A stretch of DNA of 32,416 nt from contig DKCU01000114.1 of NCBI GenBank assembly GCA_002451555.1, positions 5,238 through 37,653 on the forward strand, written 5' to 3'. This document shows positions 7,621 to 16,756 of this stretch, piece by piece. The position numbers and the translations under genes are program-made. Origin of the DNA: Candidatus Segatella albertsiae (GTDB lineage: Bacteria; Bacteroidota; Bacteroidia; Bacteroidales; Bacteroidaceae). Under the pieces are notes generated by a model. That model was given only the letters and a program-made list of their open reading frames with translations. It ran no database searches and was not told the origin of the DNA. Position 1 is the first letter of the stretch, and every line of letters begins with the position of its first letter.

Positions 7621-10011
7621 TTACTTATCTACCGATGAAGAAACATTGCTCTTCTCGTAGTAAGCCTTGTAGTCTGTACCACCATACTTCAAGCCGAGGT
7701 CTTCGCCAGCGATACCATCGCAGAAGCCCTTGTAAGCCCACTTGCGCTTGTAGTCTTTGTCGAAGAGGTTAGGCTTCTGCCCCTTGAGCCAGTATTCGTG
7801 CTCAGCCTCGTTGTCAGACAAGCTCCAGATGGTGATACCGCTCTGCTGAGCCTCTGGCACATTCGCCTTGTAGCTCTCCATGATCATGCGGTAGCAGTCG
7901 CTCTGTGCCTTGTACTGGTTGCTGGATGGATTTTCCGTGTTGAGCGAGATGTCAAGCTCGGTTACACGTACCAACTTACCAGTGGCAGCCATCGTCTGGA
8001 ACATGGCATCTACCTGTTCCTTCAAGGCTGCGATGTTGGTGGCGTTCTTTGCCTCGTCGTCGCTGCAAGAGAGGGTGACGTGCATCTGGGTGCCGATACC
8101 ATCTACGATAGGAGTGCCATTCTTCTGGTCGATGTCCTTCACGAAGTCGATGAGGGCGGCGAGTTTCTTAGGAGAAGTCTCCAGGTTGTAGTCGTTGACG
8201 AAGAGCTTGGTCTCGGCTGGCAGGTATCTGCGAGCCAACTGGAATGCCTTCACAGGATAGTCTGGCACGTAGTAGCCCCAGTACCAATGGTTGTCGCCCC
8301 AGTTGAGAGTCAAACCGTCAGCTACGGATTCTTCTGGAGCCTTGTCTTCATCCACTCCGAATACACCTTCATCTATACCACGGCGACCATTGCTGCCGTC
8401 GGCGATAGGTTCGTTGATGACATCGTAGCCATAAGGTGTGACGTTCTTCTCCTTCAAGTGGTTGGCAACACCGCTAACCCAAGCTTCCATCGCTCCTTCG
8501 AGGGCTGCTTGCTTTTCCTCGGCGGTCTTCAGCACATAGTACATCTTGCTGGCTGCTCTTGTGTGAGCACGGCGAGTGCGGAAGATGGTCTTCTTGGCTC
8601 CTGCCTCACTGCCTTGATCTTTGGCGAGTCCGAACTTGATGTTGTCGAGATAATAGGTTGCGCCGACTTTTCCAAAGTTGAGGATAATGCGGTTGGCGTC
8701 TTCCGGAGTCGGAGTAAATTCGTATTCAAACTTAGCCCAGTCTGTACCTACCTCAAAGTCGTGATAACCACCTTGCGAACCGTATGTAGAGCTATTTTGG
8801 TATTGGAACTGCATCTTGCCAGCGGCAGAGGAGGACTTGGCATAGAATTGGATGATGTATTTCTTGCCTGCTTGTAATGGTGCGTCGAAAGTGTAAGCAC
8901 ACTGAGCGTTCCAGGCATCGCCATCTCCCTTGTTCTTCAATACAAGTCCGTAGCTATCCTTGTAGCCTGCGCCTTCTACAGCTTCGCTTGATTCGCAGTT
9001 AGATCCCCATGCACCCCAGTTGCCCTTGGTGCCACCCTCGAAATCGTAAGAGTCGCCAGCAAGCACATTGTCCATAGGATCTACTTCCTTGATGCCGAAC
9101 TCTACATTGTCGATATAGAAAGTACCTGCTACCTTACCGAAGTTGAGGAGGATGCGGTTCATGTTCTCCTTGGTGCAAGTGTAATCATATTCACAGGTTG
9201 TCCAATCAGTTCCGATTGTGAAGGAGTGATAGCCTTCGCCAGAGTAGTCCTTGCTATTTTGCGCAGCAAACTGTAGCACTTCTCCTGCTACGGAAGACTT
9301 GGCTTGGAAACGGATGGTGTAGGTCTTGCCCACTTCCAATACTCCGTCAAGGTCTTGGCAACATTGGGCTACGTAGTAATCGGAGCCATCCTTTGGATTG
9401 ACGAGCTTCAAACCATAGCTTCCGTCCTTGGCTGCCTCTGCGCAAACTTCCGCCTTGCTGTCGTTGCCCCATGAGCTCCAACCGTTGTTGGTGCCCGTCT
9501 CGAAATCACCATTCTTGATGATGGTCTTGATGTCACTCGTGCTTTCCACTACGAGGGTAGGGGCGATGAGTGACTTCAGGTAACTTTGGTTCTGCTGGGT
9601 ATGCCAGAAGAAGTTGTGACCATAGAGTTTCATGTTGCCATCGAGGGCAGCGATGAGCTTATCTACAGTTGTGAAATTCAATCCACCGCTATTGGTCATG
9701 ATGGCATCGTTCTTCATCGCATTGCCTGGGGTGAAGAGCTGGTAGTTGGCGTTAGCCAAGTCGCCCTCGCCATTCTCATTGTTGATATACATGTCGGCAC
9801 CACATCCGATACCGATGAGCATATTAGGAGTATGTTGGGCTGCATAGTCCTTGATGTTGTCGTAGTTGGCGATGGCTTCCTTCACGGCGAGAGGAATCTC
9901 GTCTGCGGTGACACCGGCTTTGTCGGTACCCCATTTCATGAGTTGGTCGTCGCAACCAGTGAGTAGCATCGCCGATGCTACTACTGGTATCATTATCTTT
10001 GTGATTTTCAT
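7621..10011 (-). CDS. GH10 endo-1,4-beta-xylanase lipoprotein with two inserted CBM4/9-like modules
   Basis: This enzyme would cut xylan at the cell surface. In the 796-residue protein the lipobox LLTG-C gives lipidated Cys20. The GH10 barrel starts at about 40 with the N-terminal half reaching LYGHNFFWHTQ (129-139). It is then interrupted by two homologous carbohydrate-binding modules (about 162-308 and 318-462, each containing FETG/FEGG, W-x-x-WG, FQAKSS/FYAKSS and RI-LNFGKV). It resumes with GYDVINEPIADG (acid/base Glu534), FVNDYN near 605 and VRVTELDIS (nucleophile Glu685). GH10 enzymes with CBMs inserted in the barrel are known from xylan loci of Bacteroides and Prevotella. The gene is last in the SusC-SusD-SGBP-xylanase operon, 67 bp after the SGBP. 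Confidence 0.95.
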   Translation of the reverse strand: MKITKIMIPVVASAMLLTGCDDQLMKWGTDKAGVTADEIPLAVKEAIANYDNIKDYAAQHTPNMLIGIGCGADMYINNENGEGDLANANYQLFTPGNAMKNDAIMTNSGGLNFTTVDKLIAALDGNMKLYGHNFFWHTQQNQSYLKSLIAPTLVVESTSDIKTIIKNGDFETGTNNGWSSWGNDSKAEVCAEAAKDGSYGLKLVNPKDGSDYYVAQCCQDLDGVLEVGKTYTIRFQAKSSVAGEVLQFAAQNSKDYSGEGYHSFTIGTDWTTCEYDYTCTKENMNRILLNFGKVAGTFYIDNVEFGIKEVDPMDNVLAGDSYDFEGGTKGNWGAWGSNCESSEAVEGAGYKDSYGLVLKNKGDGDAWNAQCAYTFDAPLQAGKKYIIQFYAKSSSAAGKMQFQYQNSSTYGSQGGYHDFEVGTDWAKFEYEFTPTPEDANRIILNFGKVGATYYLDNIKFGLAKDQGSEAGAKKTIFRTRRAHTRAASKMYYVLKTAEEKQAALEGAMEAWVSGVANHLKEKNVTPYGYDVINEPIADGSNGRRGIDEGVFGVDEDKAPEESVADGLTLNWGDNHWYWGYYVPDYPVKAFQLARRYLPAETKLFVNDYNLETSPKKLAALIDFVKDIDQKNGTPIVDGIGTQMHVTLSCSDDEAKNATNIAALKEQVDAMFQTMAATGKLVRVTELDISLNTENPSSNQYKAQSDCYRMIMESYKANVPEAQQSGITIWSLSDNEAEHEYWLKGQKPNLFDKDYKRKWAYKGFCDGIAGEDLGLKYGGTDYKAYYEKSNVSSSVDK

Positions 10012-10078
10012 CTTTCTTTCTTTTTAAAAGATTAATAAATCTGATTCCGTCTTTTATCTGTATTAGTAATCTGTGGGA

Positions 10079-11503
10079 TTAAAAATCAGATACGGTTACA
10101 GCTGTGTATGGCACGATGCGGAAGTTGTCCAAGTAAATCTTCTTGTTGAAGGTAGATGCAGGGAAGTCTGCGTTGTCCTTGCTTGTGTCCCACTTCAAGT
10201 CTGGGTTGCAGAACAAGATACCGAAGTTCTTGTAGCTACCGCCATTCTTGTCGTCGATGACATTCTGGAATGTCCAGGTCAGCTCAGTGTTGGTGTATCT
10301 ACCAATCTCTGAGAGCGGGATGGTGATGGTCTGCCATCTTTCGCCTGTGGTGAAAGGTGTGACTTCGCCAGTCTCACGATTCAACCATGGCACCCATGCG
10401 TATCCTTGGTTCAGGTAGTCTTTGTTGTATTTAGTACCTCCAGAGCCATAACCATAGTTAGAGAGGTTGTTCTGGAGAGTAATCTCTATCTGACCTGTTT
10501 CGCTCCACTCTTCTGGGCAATATACATCGAACTGCAAAGCCACTGAGTCGATTGGGGTTGTGCCAGGTATGAACTTGGTCATGCGGTTCCAGTCGTCATC
10601 GGCGTCGTCATTGCCTGCTGTCCAGAATCCCTTGATGCTTGCTACGCCAGCCTTCACTCCGTCAGGATTGTCGGCGAGATAGCTCTCTGGGATAATCTGA
10701 ACGACCTTGCCACGACCAGAGTTCAATGGGTCATCTACCAAATCGTCGGCAGAGAAAGTGGCGCTCCAACCACCTTGTGTTCCCTTGCCGTCAAAGTTGA
10801 TGATGTAGCAATCGTTGTTGTTGAAGTAAGCAGGGGAGATGGCTGTACCATTGGCTCCCTCGGTGGTGATGCTTCCACTTGTGGCTGCAACGCCAGAAGG
10901 CATGGTGAATGTAACCCATTCTCCATCTTCCTCGTCGTTGACGATGCCATCGGTTACCTCTGTTCCGTCAGGAAGAGTAATCTTGGTGGTTCCATCGAGG
11001 TTGGCACCTGTTATCTTCACCGTCTCACCTGCCATTGGCAAGGTGTTGTCGATGCCTGAGATGCTTGGAGAAGCGGCACGGATGGTAAACTGATAGGTGG
11101 TCTCCGTGTTGTCCTTCACGAAGCGGATGGTGTTACGCACGCTCTCGTCTGCCTTAGCCACTGGGGTCTTGCTGTTGAGGGTGAGCCAGATGTTGTTGTC
11201 CGTCATCAACGCATTGTTGAAGTAGGTCTCGTAACCATTCACATAGATTTTCTTCAGACCAGAGAATCCCGAGCCTTCGATACGGAGGGTTTGACCGAGA
11301 CGTGCGAACTCTACCTCACGGTCGTAGTTCTCGTCTTCGGCATCGGTGGTCTCCAAGTAAATCTTGTTGATGGTCATGGTGGTGGATTGGTTGTTGTCAT
11401 CGTCGTCGCTGCACGCTGTGAGCGATGGAACGAGGGCGAGCAACATCAAGGGAACTAATCCCTTGAGTGCTTTCTCCACCTTATTATATATATATCTTTT
11501 CAT
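10079..11503 (-). CDS. Surface glycan-binding lipoprotein (SGBP, SusE-position), xylan-binding likely
   Basis: The 474-residue non-catalytic protein has a long signal peptide ending LTA-C (Cys31), then SDDDDNN, a surface export signal. Residues about 45-220 hold two IPT/TIG-like immunoglobulin domains (LGQTLRIEGSGFSGLKKIYVNG and AGETVKITGANLDGTTKITLPDG). The C-terminal half (about 230-470) resembles the ligand-binding domain of Bacteroidota SGBP-B proteins, with several exposed aromatics (WSATF, YAWVPWL). Its position between SusD and GH10 matches the usual xylan operon. It would hold xylan at the surface for the neighbouring enzyme. Its ATG is preceded by the leader AAAAACCAATCAATC, almost identical to that of the SusC gene upstream. 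Confidence 0.88.
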   Translation of the reverse strand: MKRYIYNKVEKALKGLVPLMLLALVPSLTACSDDDDNNQSTTMTINKIYLETTDAEDENYDREVEFARLGQTLRIEGSGFSGLKKIYVNGYETYFNNALMTDNNIWLTLNSKTPVAKADESVRNTIRFVKDNTETTYQFTIRAASPSISGIDNTLPMAGETVKITGANLDGTTKITLPDGTEVTDGIVNDEEDGEWVTFTMPSGVAATSGSITTEGANGTAISPAYFNNNDCYIINFDGKGTQGGWSATFSADDLVDDPLNSGRGKVVQIIPESYLADNPDGVKAGVASIKGFWTAGNDDADDDWNRMTKFIPGTTPIDSVALQFDVYCPEEWSETGQIEITLQNNLSNYGYGSGGTKYNKDYLNQGYAWVPWLNRETGEVTPFTTGERWQTITIPLSEIGRYTNTELTWTFQNVIDDKNGGSYKNFGILFCNPDLKWDTSKDNADFPASTFNKKIYLDNFRIVPYTAVTVSDF

Positions 11504-11580
11504 GATTGATTGGTTTTTATCTGTTAATGATATGTTTTGTGAGTCTTAAAACTATGTTTCTCCTTCGATAAAACGATGTC

Positions 11581-13323
11581 TTACTCGAAAAGTGTAGCTT
11601 CATCGACCTCACGCTCACCAAACTCATACTTCACGGTCTTGATGTCGCCGTTGGCATCCGTCTTCAAGTTAGGGTTCTTGGCCTGGTCGGTATCAGCCAT
11701 TGGCAAAATCAAACTCTTGGCAGTGGCGGTTGCGACACCAGGGCCTGGTGCTGTGTAGTCCTTGCTCAACTTGTAGGTATTGCTGCTGCTGTCGAAATAA
11801 GTGGCGTTGCGGTTCTGGTTGTTGCAATAGTTGACAACTTCCTGCTGCTGGTAGTAGCCGCGGCGTACAAGATAGTACCAATACAAGCCTTCGAAAGCAA
11901 ACTCCATTCTGTTTTCATGACGAAGATCCTCGTAAGAAATCTTGCTCTTCTCAGGCATGCCGGCACGCTTACGGATGGCATTGAAATACTTCAAGGCATC
12001 AGCGTCTGATGTACTTTCGTTGTTGCCAAGCACTGCCTCGGCATAGTTGAGATAAACCTCGGCAAGGCGAAGCATGTAGGTGTTGATACCAGAGTTGTTT
12101 GGTACGCTGAAGCCATTCACCTTCTTGGTTCCTATCACATATTTCTTGATGTTGGCACCGTTGGTGCTTGCGCTCTCGGTCTTGCCGTAGATGTATGGGT
12201 CGGATGGGTCTGCGCTCAACTCTGGATATGCCTCGCCATAGAAAGCGATGGAGCTGTGACGGCGCTGGGTATCAACGACGCCTTTCTCTCCAAGGTTCTC
12301 GTCGGTATAGTTGGAGAACTCATTCCAAAGGTCGTATGAGCAAACGGTAGCTCCACCCCAAGCGTTGGTGTCGCCCACCATGGTGCTCCATGCCAAGAAT
12401 CGGGTCATGCTCTGACCTGCGCCACCTGCGCCGTCACCCTTGATGAACTGGAATTGGAACATCGCCTCGGAGTTGTTGTTGATGTTGCTGTAGCTCCAGA
12501 GGTCTGCGTAAGTGTCAACCAACTTGTAGTTGCTTTCCTTGATGACCTTGAGGGCAGCCTTCTTGGCCAAGTCGAGGTAATACTCGTTGCGAGTGCCACG
12601 ATTGAAGTCGGTTGCCACGTTGGTGCCGTCGTAAGCTCCGCTGGTGGTCAAGCCTGCCATGGAGAGGTAGAGACGGCTCAACATACCGTATGCGGTATAT
12701 TTGTTGACACGACCAGCCTGTCCTTGTGTGGCAGGGAGATGCTTGGCTGCATATTCCATGTCACGGATGGCGAACTCGATGACATCCTCACGAGGCTGCG
12801 CAGGTACCACATAGTTGTTGACCATGTCGGAAGTATTCTCGTAGATGATGCCGCATCCCCAGAGCGTGCCGATGTACCAGTAAGCCAAGCCACGCATGAA
12901 ACGAGCCTCGGCGATGCCTTGTATCTTGGCTGTCTCACTGACTCCTGAACGGCTCTTGGTCTGGATGTTGTTGATGGTATTGTTGCTCTGTGATACGACA
13001 GAGTACAAGGAACCCCATGCCTGTGTCAAGCCCTGTGAGAGCGAAGTCTCGGTGAAGTTGGTGTAAGGATAGATGTAGTCTGACCACTGTGCCGTGATGT
13101 TGTTGGCACGTCCGTCACCCATACCATAATAGAACTTATCGTTGAAGTCGTACCACACATAGTTGTAGAGTGGGTAAGTGGCTGTCTCTACTGCCTCGTC
13201 AGAGTCGAAGTAGTTGTCAGGTCCCAACTGATAAGAGTTCTTCTGGTTGAGGAAGTCTTCCGCACAACTGCTGAACGAAAGGATTCCTGCCAAAGCTGCT
13301 GTATATAATAATATCTTTTTCAT
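11581..13323 (-). CDS. SusD-like lipoprotein of the xylan operon
   Basis: The open frame can be extended to 13434, but the start at 13323 (MKKILLYTAALAG) is chosen. It has AAAGGAGAC just upstream, gives a proper lipoprotein signal with lipobox SFSS-C (Cys20), and leaves a 23-bp gap after the SusC stop. The longer form would overlap SusC and bury the signal peptide. The product is 580 residues with typical SusD/RagB features: a tail-anchored CAEDFLNQ start, a helical core (AEARFMRGLAYWYIGTLWG) and a C-terminal FNAIRKRAGMPE...ENRMEFAFEGLYWYYLVRRG segment. It would bind xylo-oligosaccharides and hand them to the SusC barrel. Confidence 0.93.
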   Translation of the reverse strand: MKKILLYTAALAGILSFSSCAEDFLNQKNSYQLGPDNYFDSDEAVETATYPLYNYVWYDFNDKFYYGMGDGRANNITAQWSDYIYPYTNFTETSLSQGLTQAWGSLYSVVSQSNNTINNIQTKSRSGVSETAKIQGIAEARFMRGLAYWYIGTLWGCGIIYENTSDMVNNYVVPAQPREDVIEFAIRDMEYAAKHLPATQGQAGRVNKYTAYGMLSRLYLSMAGLTTSGAYDGTNVATDFNRGTRNEYYLDLAKKAALKVIKESNYKLVDTYADLWSYSNINNNSEAMFQFQFIKGDGAGGAGQSMTRFLAWSTMVGDTNAWGGATVCSYDLWNEFSNYTDENLGEKGVVDTQRRHSSIAFYGEAYPELSADPSDPYIYGKTESASTNGANIKKYVIGTKKVNGFSVPNNSGINTYMLRLAEVYLNYAEAVLGNNESTSDADALKYFNAIRKRAGMPEKSKISYEDLRHENRMEFAFEGLYWYYLVRRGYYQQQEVVNYCNNQNRNATYFDSSSNTYKLSKDYTAPGPGVATATAKSLILPMADTDQAKNPNLKTDANGDIKTVKYEFGEREVDEATLFE

Positions 13324-13346
13324 ACTGTTAGTCTCCTTTCTTGTCA

Positions 13347-16300
13347 TTAGAATGTTACGTTCAAGCCGAAGGTGTAGATGCGTGGTGATGGATAACGACC
13401 ATAGTCGATGCCATTCATCAGTGCATTGCCCCAAAGACTACCTACCTCAGGATCATATCCCTTGTACTTGCTCCAGGTATGTACGTTCTGGAGGTTGCAA
13501 TATACCTTCACGTTGGTCAGGTAGATGTGCTTGAGCCAGGTACGTGGCAAGGTATAAGAAAGAGAGATGTTCTGCAAACGGATGTAAGAGCCATCTTCCA
13601 CGTATGCATCGCTTACACGGGCGTTGGCATTGCTTCCGCTGGCGGTGTAGAGGCGAGGCTGGATGGTCTCTGGATTCGTCACGTGATAGTTGCGGTAATC
13701 GTCTGGTCCGTCTGGGTCAATCTTTTCTACTCGTGCGTAGTCGAGAACGGTTCTCAACAAGTTGGAGGTAGAACCGGAAACTTCCAAACTGCGGCGACCA
13801 TAGTTGAGTACCTTGTTGCCGTAGGAACCACTGAACTGGATGGTCAAGTCGAAGCCCTTGTAAGAGAAAGTATTTCCGAGGCCCCATGTGAACTTAGGCT
13901 CAGGGTTGCCGATGAAGGTCTGGTCATCGTTGTTGATGACACCATCGCCATTGATATCTTCGAAGATATAGTCGCCGATCCATGTTCCGCTCTGTGCAAT
14001 CTTGCTTCCCTCTGGGATCGCTACTTGTTTCACGTTTCCGTCCTTATCTTTATAGTAGAAGTCCTCAGGCTTGTCGAAACGACCGATAACCTTGTAGCCC
14101 CAGAATTGTCCGATAGGCTGACCTACCACTGTATTGGTAACGGTGGCTGTCTCAGAACCAATCTGGAGGGTCTTTGGCAAGGTACCTGTTGCGGTATCGA
14201 GAGAAACCACCTTGTTGCGGTTCAGAGAGAGTACGGCATTGGTTCGCCAAGAGAATCCCTTGCTCTCAATGTTGTCGGTGTTCAAGGTGAACTCGACACC
14301 TGTGTTGCGCAAGCTACCGATGTTACCCCATGGGTTGCTGGCTACACCATAGCCTGAGCCTGCACCTGCTCCCAAGAAGGCAGGAAGGTCGAGCTTCAAG
14401 AGCAAGTCCTTGGTCTTCTTATAGTACCAGTCGGCAACAAATTCGATGCGTCCATTGAAGAGGCTGAGGTCGATACCCACGTTGGTAGAGTAGGTGGTCT
14501 CCCACTTCAAGTTAGGGTTGGCGTTGTTGGCATTCAATACACCCACACCCCAAGGAGTGGTATAGGTAGCGAGAAGGGCGGTGTAAGCCCAGTCCTCTAC
14601 GTTCTGGTTACCTGTGGCACCCCAACCGAGGCGGAACTTCAAGTTGCTGATGACCTTGTTGTCCTTCAAGAAAGCCTCATTGCTGGCACGCCAAGCCAAG
14701 GCTGCTGATGGGAACCAACCCCAGCGATGACCTTCGGCAAACTTCGAACTACCATCTCGGCGGATGGTGGCTGTCACGAGATAGCGATCGTCGAAGCTAT
14801 AGAAGGCACGACCGAAGTAGGAGAACAAGGCATTGTTGTTCTGATAACCTGTGGCACGGCTGTCTGCATAGCTACCTGCCGAGATGTCGGTGGCGCTGTT
14901 AGAAAGATAACCTGTGGTGCTGCCAACCTGGGTCTCCCAGTGGTTGTGGCTCATTTCCTGACCTACCATCACGTTCATATTGTGCTTGCCAAAGGTGTTG
15001 GTGTAGGTCAAGATGTTACGCCATGACCAATACTTAGAGTTGGTCTTGGTCCAGCGACCTGTGCGAACATCGTTGGTCTTGACACCAAACTGGTAATCTG
15101 GCTGATAATAATAGTAATTGTTGAAGTTGTAATCAGCCGAAAGCTCAGTCTTGAAGGTCAAGCCCTTCATGAGGGTAGCCTCCAAATAAGTGTTGACACG
15201 GAAGTTGGTCTTCTTGTTGTGATTGTCGGTAATCTCAGCAAGAGCCACTGGGTTGTCTGGCATCCACTGGTCGTCTGGTCCATCGTATCCACCCTCAGTA
15301 TTGCGAACGGCAACGGATGGCTGGGAAGTCAGCGCCGTCATAATAATATTATAGGTGGAAGATGTCTGCTGCTTGCTGTCGGCGAGCGAGAAGTTGATGC
15401 CACCCTTGAGCCATTTCTTGATTTGAGCGTCGATGTTACCACGGAGAGTCTGACGCTTGAATCCTGAACCGATGGCGATACCGTTCTGGTCGAGATAACC
15501 AGCGCTGATGGCATAGGTGATGTCCTTGTTGCCACCGCTCATGCTTACGTTGTGGCTGGTCATGAGTGCCTTGCGGTACAGCTCGTCCTGCCAGTCGGTA
15601 CCTTCGCCCATCAAGTCGCCACGAACCCAAAGGCTGGAAGCTGGCTTGATGTTGGCATCGCTGATGTCTTTATAATGTGTGGCATATTCCTGAAGGTTCA
15701 TCACGTCGAGCTTGCCTGGCATTGCCTGCCAACCTACATAACCGTCGTATGTGATGTTGGCCTCGCCGCTCTGACCACGCTTGGTGGTAATCATGATGAC
15801 ACCATTGGATGCACGAGAACCGTAGATAGCGGTAGCGGAGGCATCCTTCAAGATGTCCATGCTTACGATATCCGATGGGTTGATGAGGGAAAGAGGGTTG
15901 GAGTTACCATCGTCGCTGCCTGATGAGTCGATGATGACACCATCGATGACGAAGATAGGCTGTGAGGTGGCGTTGAGTGAGTTCGTACCACGGATGCGAA
16001 TCGTGTTACTACCACCTGGGGTACCGGTGTTGGCCTGGATTTGCACACCGGCAGCACGGCCCTGGAGTACCTGGTCGATAGATGTGGATACAGATTTCTC
16101 GATGGCTTTCTCGCCTACGGATGCAACGGAGCCAGTCAAGTCGGCACGTTTCATCTGACCGTAACCTACAACGACAACCTCGTTGAGTAATTCTGCATCT
16201 TGCAATAAAGTAATGTCAAGATGCTTTCCACCAACTTTTACTTCTTTGTTCTTATACCCAAGATAAGAGATTTGCAGGGTTGCGCCTTTCGGGGCATTGA

Positions 16301-16499
16301 TGGTGAAGTTACCGTCGAGGTCGGTAACAGCAGCCACGTTAGGCGAACCCTTCACACGAATGGTAGCTCCGATGACTGGTCCGTCATCGCCAACTACAGT
16401 ACCCTTGACAGAATTGCCTTGTGCCATTGCGCCCATAGGAGCTAATGATAACGCAAAAGACAATGCAAGAGCCTTCACAGCATTGCTTGCATGTTTCAT
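13347..16499 (-). CDS. SusC-like TonB-dependent transporter of the xylan operon
   Basis: The start is placed at 16499 (MKHASNAVKAL). An in-frame ATG 12 codons upstream exists, but the later one follows the leader AAAAACCAATTAATC that the SGBP gene shares, and it gives a clean signal peptide ending GAMA-Q. The resulting 1050 residues include a carboxypeptidase-like regulatory domain, the VVVVGYG box, the plug with SRASNGVIMITTKRG, and a barrel ending in FGLNVTF. It is first in the SusC-SusD-SGBP-GH10 operon. It is separated from GH67 upstream by a terminator and a long regulatory region, so the four genes are probably transcribed separately from GH67. The likely cargo is xylo-oligosaccharides, judging from the neighbours. 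Confidence 0.95.
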   Translation of the reverse strand: MKHASNAVKALALSFALSLAPMGAMAQGNSVKGTVVGDDGPVIGATIRVKGSPNVAAVTDLDGNFTINAPKGATLQISYLGYKNKEVKVGGKHLDITLLQDAELLNEVVVVGYGQMKRADLTGSVASVGEKAIEKSVSTSIDQVLQGRAAGVQIQANTGTPGGSNTIRIRGTNSLNATSQPIFVIDGVIIDSSGSDDGNSNPLSLINPSDIVSMDILKDASATAIYGSRASNGVIMITTKRGQSGEANITYDGYVGWQAMPGKLDVMNLQEYATHYKDISDANIKPASSLWVRGDLMGEGTDWQDELYRKALMTSHNVSMSGGNKDITYAISAGYLDQNGIAIGSGFKRQTLRGNIDAQIKKWLKGGINFSLADSKQQTSSTYNIIMTALTSQPSVAVRNTEGGYDGPDDQWMPDNPVALAEITDNHNKKTNFRVNTYLEATLMKGLTFKTELSADYNFNNYYYYQPDYQFGVKTNDVRTGRWTKTNSKYWSWRNILTYTNTFGKHNMNVMVGQEMSHNHWETQVGSTTGYLSNSATDISAGSYADSRATGYQNNNALFSYFGRAFYSFDDRYLVTATIRRDGSSKFAEGHRWGWFPSAALAWRASNEAFLKDNKVISNLKFRLGWGATGNQNVEDWAYTALLATYTTPWGVGVLNANNANPNLKWETTYSTNVGIDLSLFNGRIEFVADWYYKKTKDLLLKLDLPAFLGAGAGSGYGVASNPWGNIGSLRNTGVEFTLNTDNIESKGFSWRTNAVLSLNRNKVVSLDTATGTLPKTLQIGSETATVTNTVVGQPIGQFWGYKVIGRFDKPEDFYYKDKDGNVKQVAIPEGSKIAQSGTWIGDYIFEDINGDGVINNDDQTFIGNPEPKFTWGLGNTFSYKGFDLTIQFSGSYGNKVLNYGRRSLEVSGSTSNLLRTVLDYARVEKIDPDGPDDYRNYHVTNPETIQPRLYTASGSNANARVSDAYVEDGSYIRLQNISLSYTLPRTWLKHIYLTNVKVYCNLQNVHTWSKYKGYDPEVGSLWGNALMNGIDYGRYPSPRIYTFGLNVTF

Positions 16500-16545
16500 G
16501 ATTAATTGGTTTTTAATTGATTGGTTTATTTTCAAATTTCTGCTG

Positions 16546-16553
16546 CAAAGATA
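16546..16553 (-). promoter_or_regulatory. -7 element of the SusC operon promoter
   Basis: TATCTTTG on the minus strand lies 47 bp before the chosen SusC start. No TTG is found at the usual 20-nt distance. A weak -33 box is common for promoters that need an activator, here plausibly the hybrid two-component regulator. Confidence 0.5.
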
Positions 16554-16582
16554 GGCAAATAAACAATATCATCCTTAAAATA

Positions 16583-16652
16583 ATGTGTCATCGGTGTTTT
16601 TGTTTGTCTCATTTCTTAGAAAATGTTGCATCAGAGACGAATCTGACAACAT
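16583..16652. promoter_or_regulatory. Candidate regulator-binding region upstream of the SusC operon
   Basis: ATGTTG-type half-sites occur at 16623-16635 (ATGTTGCATCAGA, plus) and at 16644-16652 (ATGTTGTCA on the minus strand), forming an imperfect inverted repeat. A related ATGTGTCATCGG lies at 16583-16594. The ATGTTGTCA nonamer also occurs upstream of the symporter promoter at 22902-22910. The activator-binding role is inferred. Confidence 0.35.
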
Positions 16653-16664
16653 AATATACATAAA

Positions 16665-16705
16665 AAACAAGGGAAAGAGTATGAAATGTACCTTTTCCCT
16701 TGTTT
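16665..16705 (-). terminator. Terminator after GH67
   Basis: The arms 16665-16676 (AAACAAGGGAAA) and 16694-16705 are perfect complements across a 17-nt loop. On the minus strand the second arm runs directly into a T run. It is about 50 bp past the GH67 stop, so it separates GH67 from the SusC operon. Confidence 0.8.
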
Positions 16706-16756
16706 CATCATAAACATAAGCTTTTTCTTGGTGGTTTTATGTGGTGAGACACATTT

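Noticed and set aside
7798..8877. Plus-strand open frame of 359 codons opposite the GH10 lipoprotein gene
   Set aside because: It lies entirely antisense to a clearly coding GH10/CBM gene, has no ribosome binding site, and its composition (rich in V, L, H, D) is what reverse-strand shadows of this codon use give.
13324..13434. Longer SusD start at 13434
   Set aside because: It would overlap the end of SusC and place 37 extra residues before a normal lipoprotein signal; the start at 13323 has a Shine-Dalgarno.
13479..14357. Plus-strand open frame of 292 codons opposite SusC
   Set aside because: A shadow of the SusC barrel coding sequence with no start signals.
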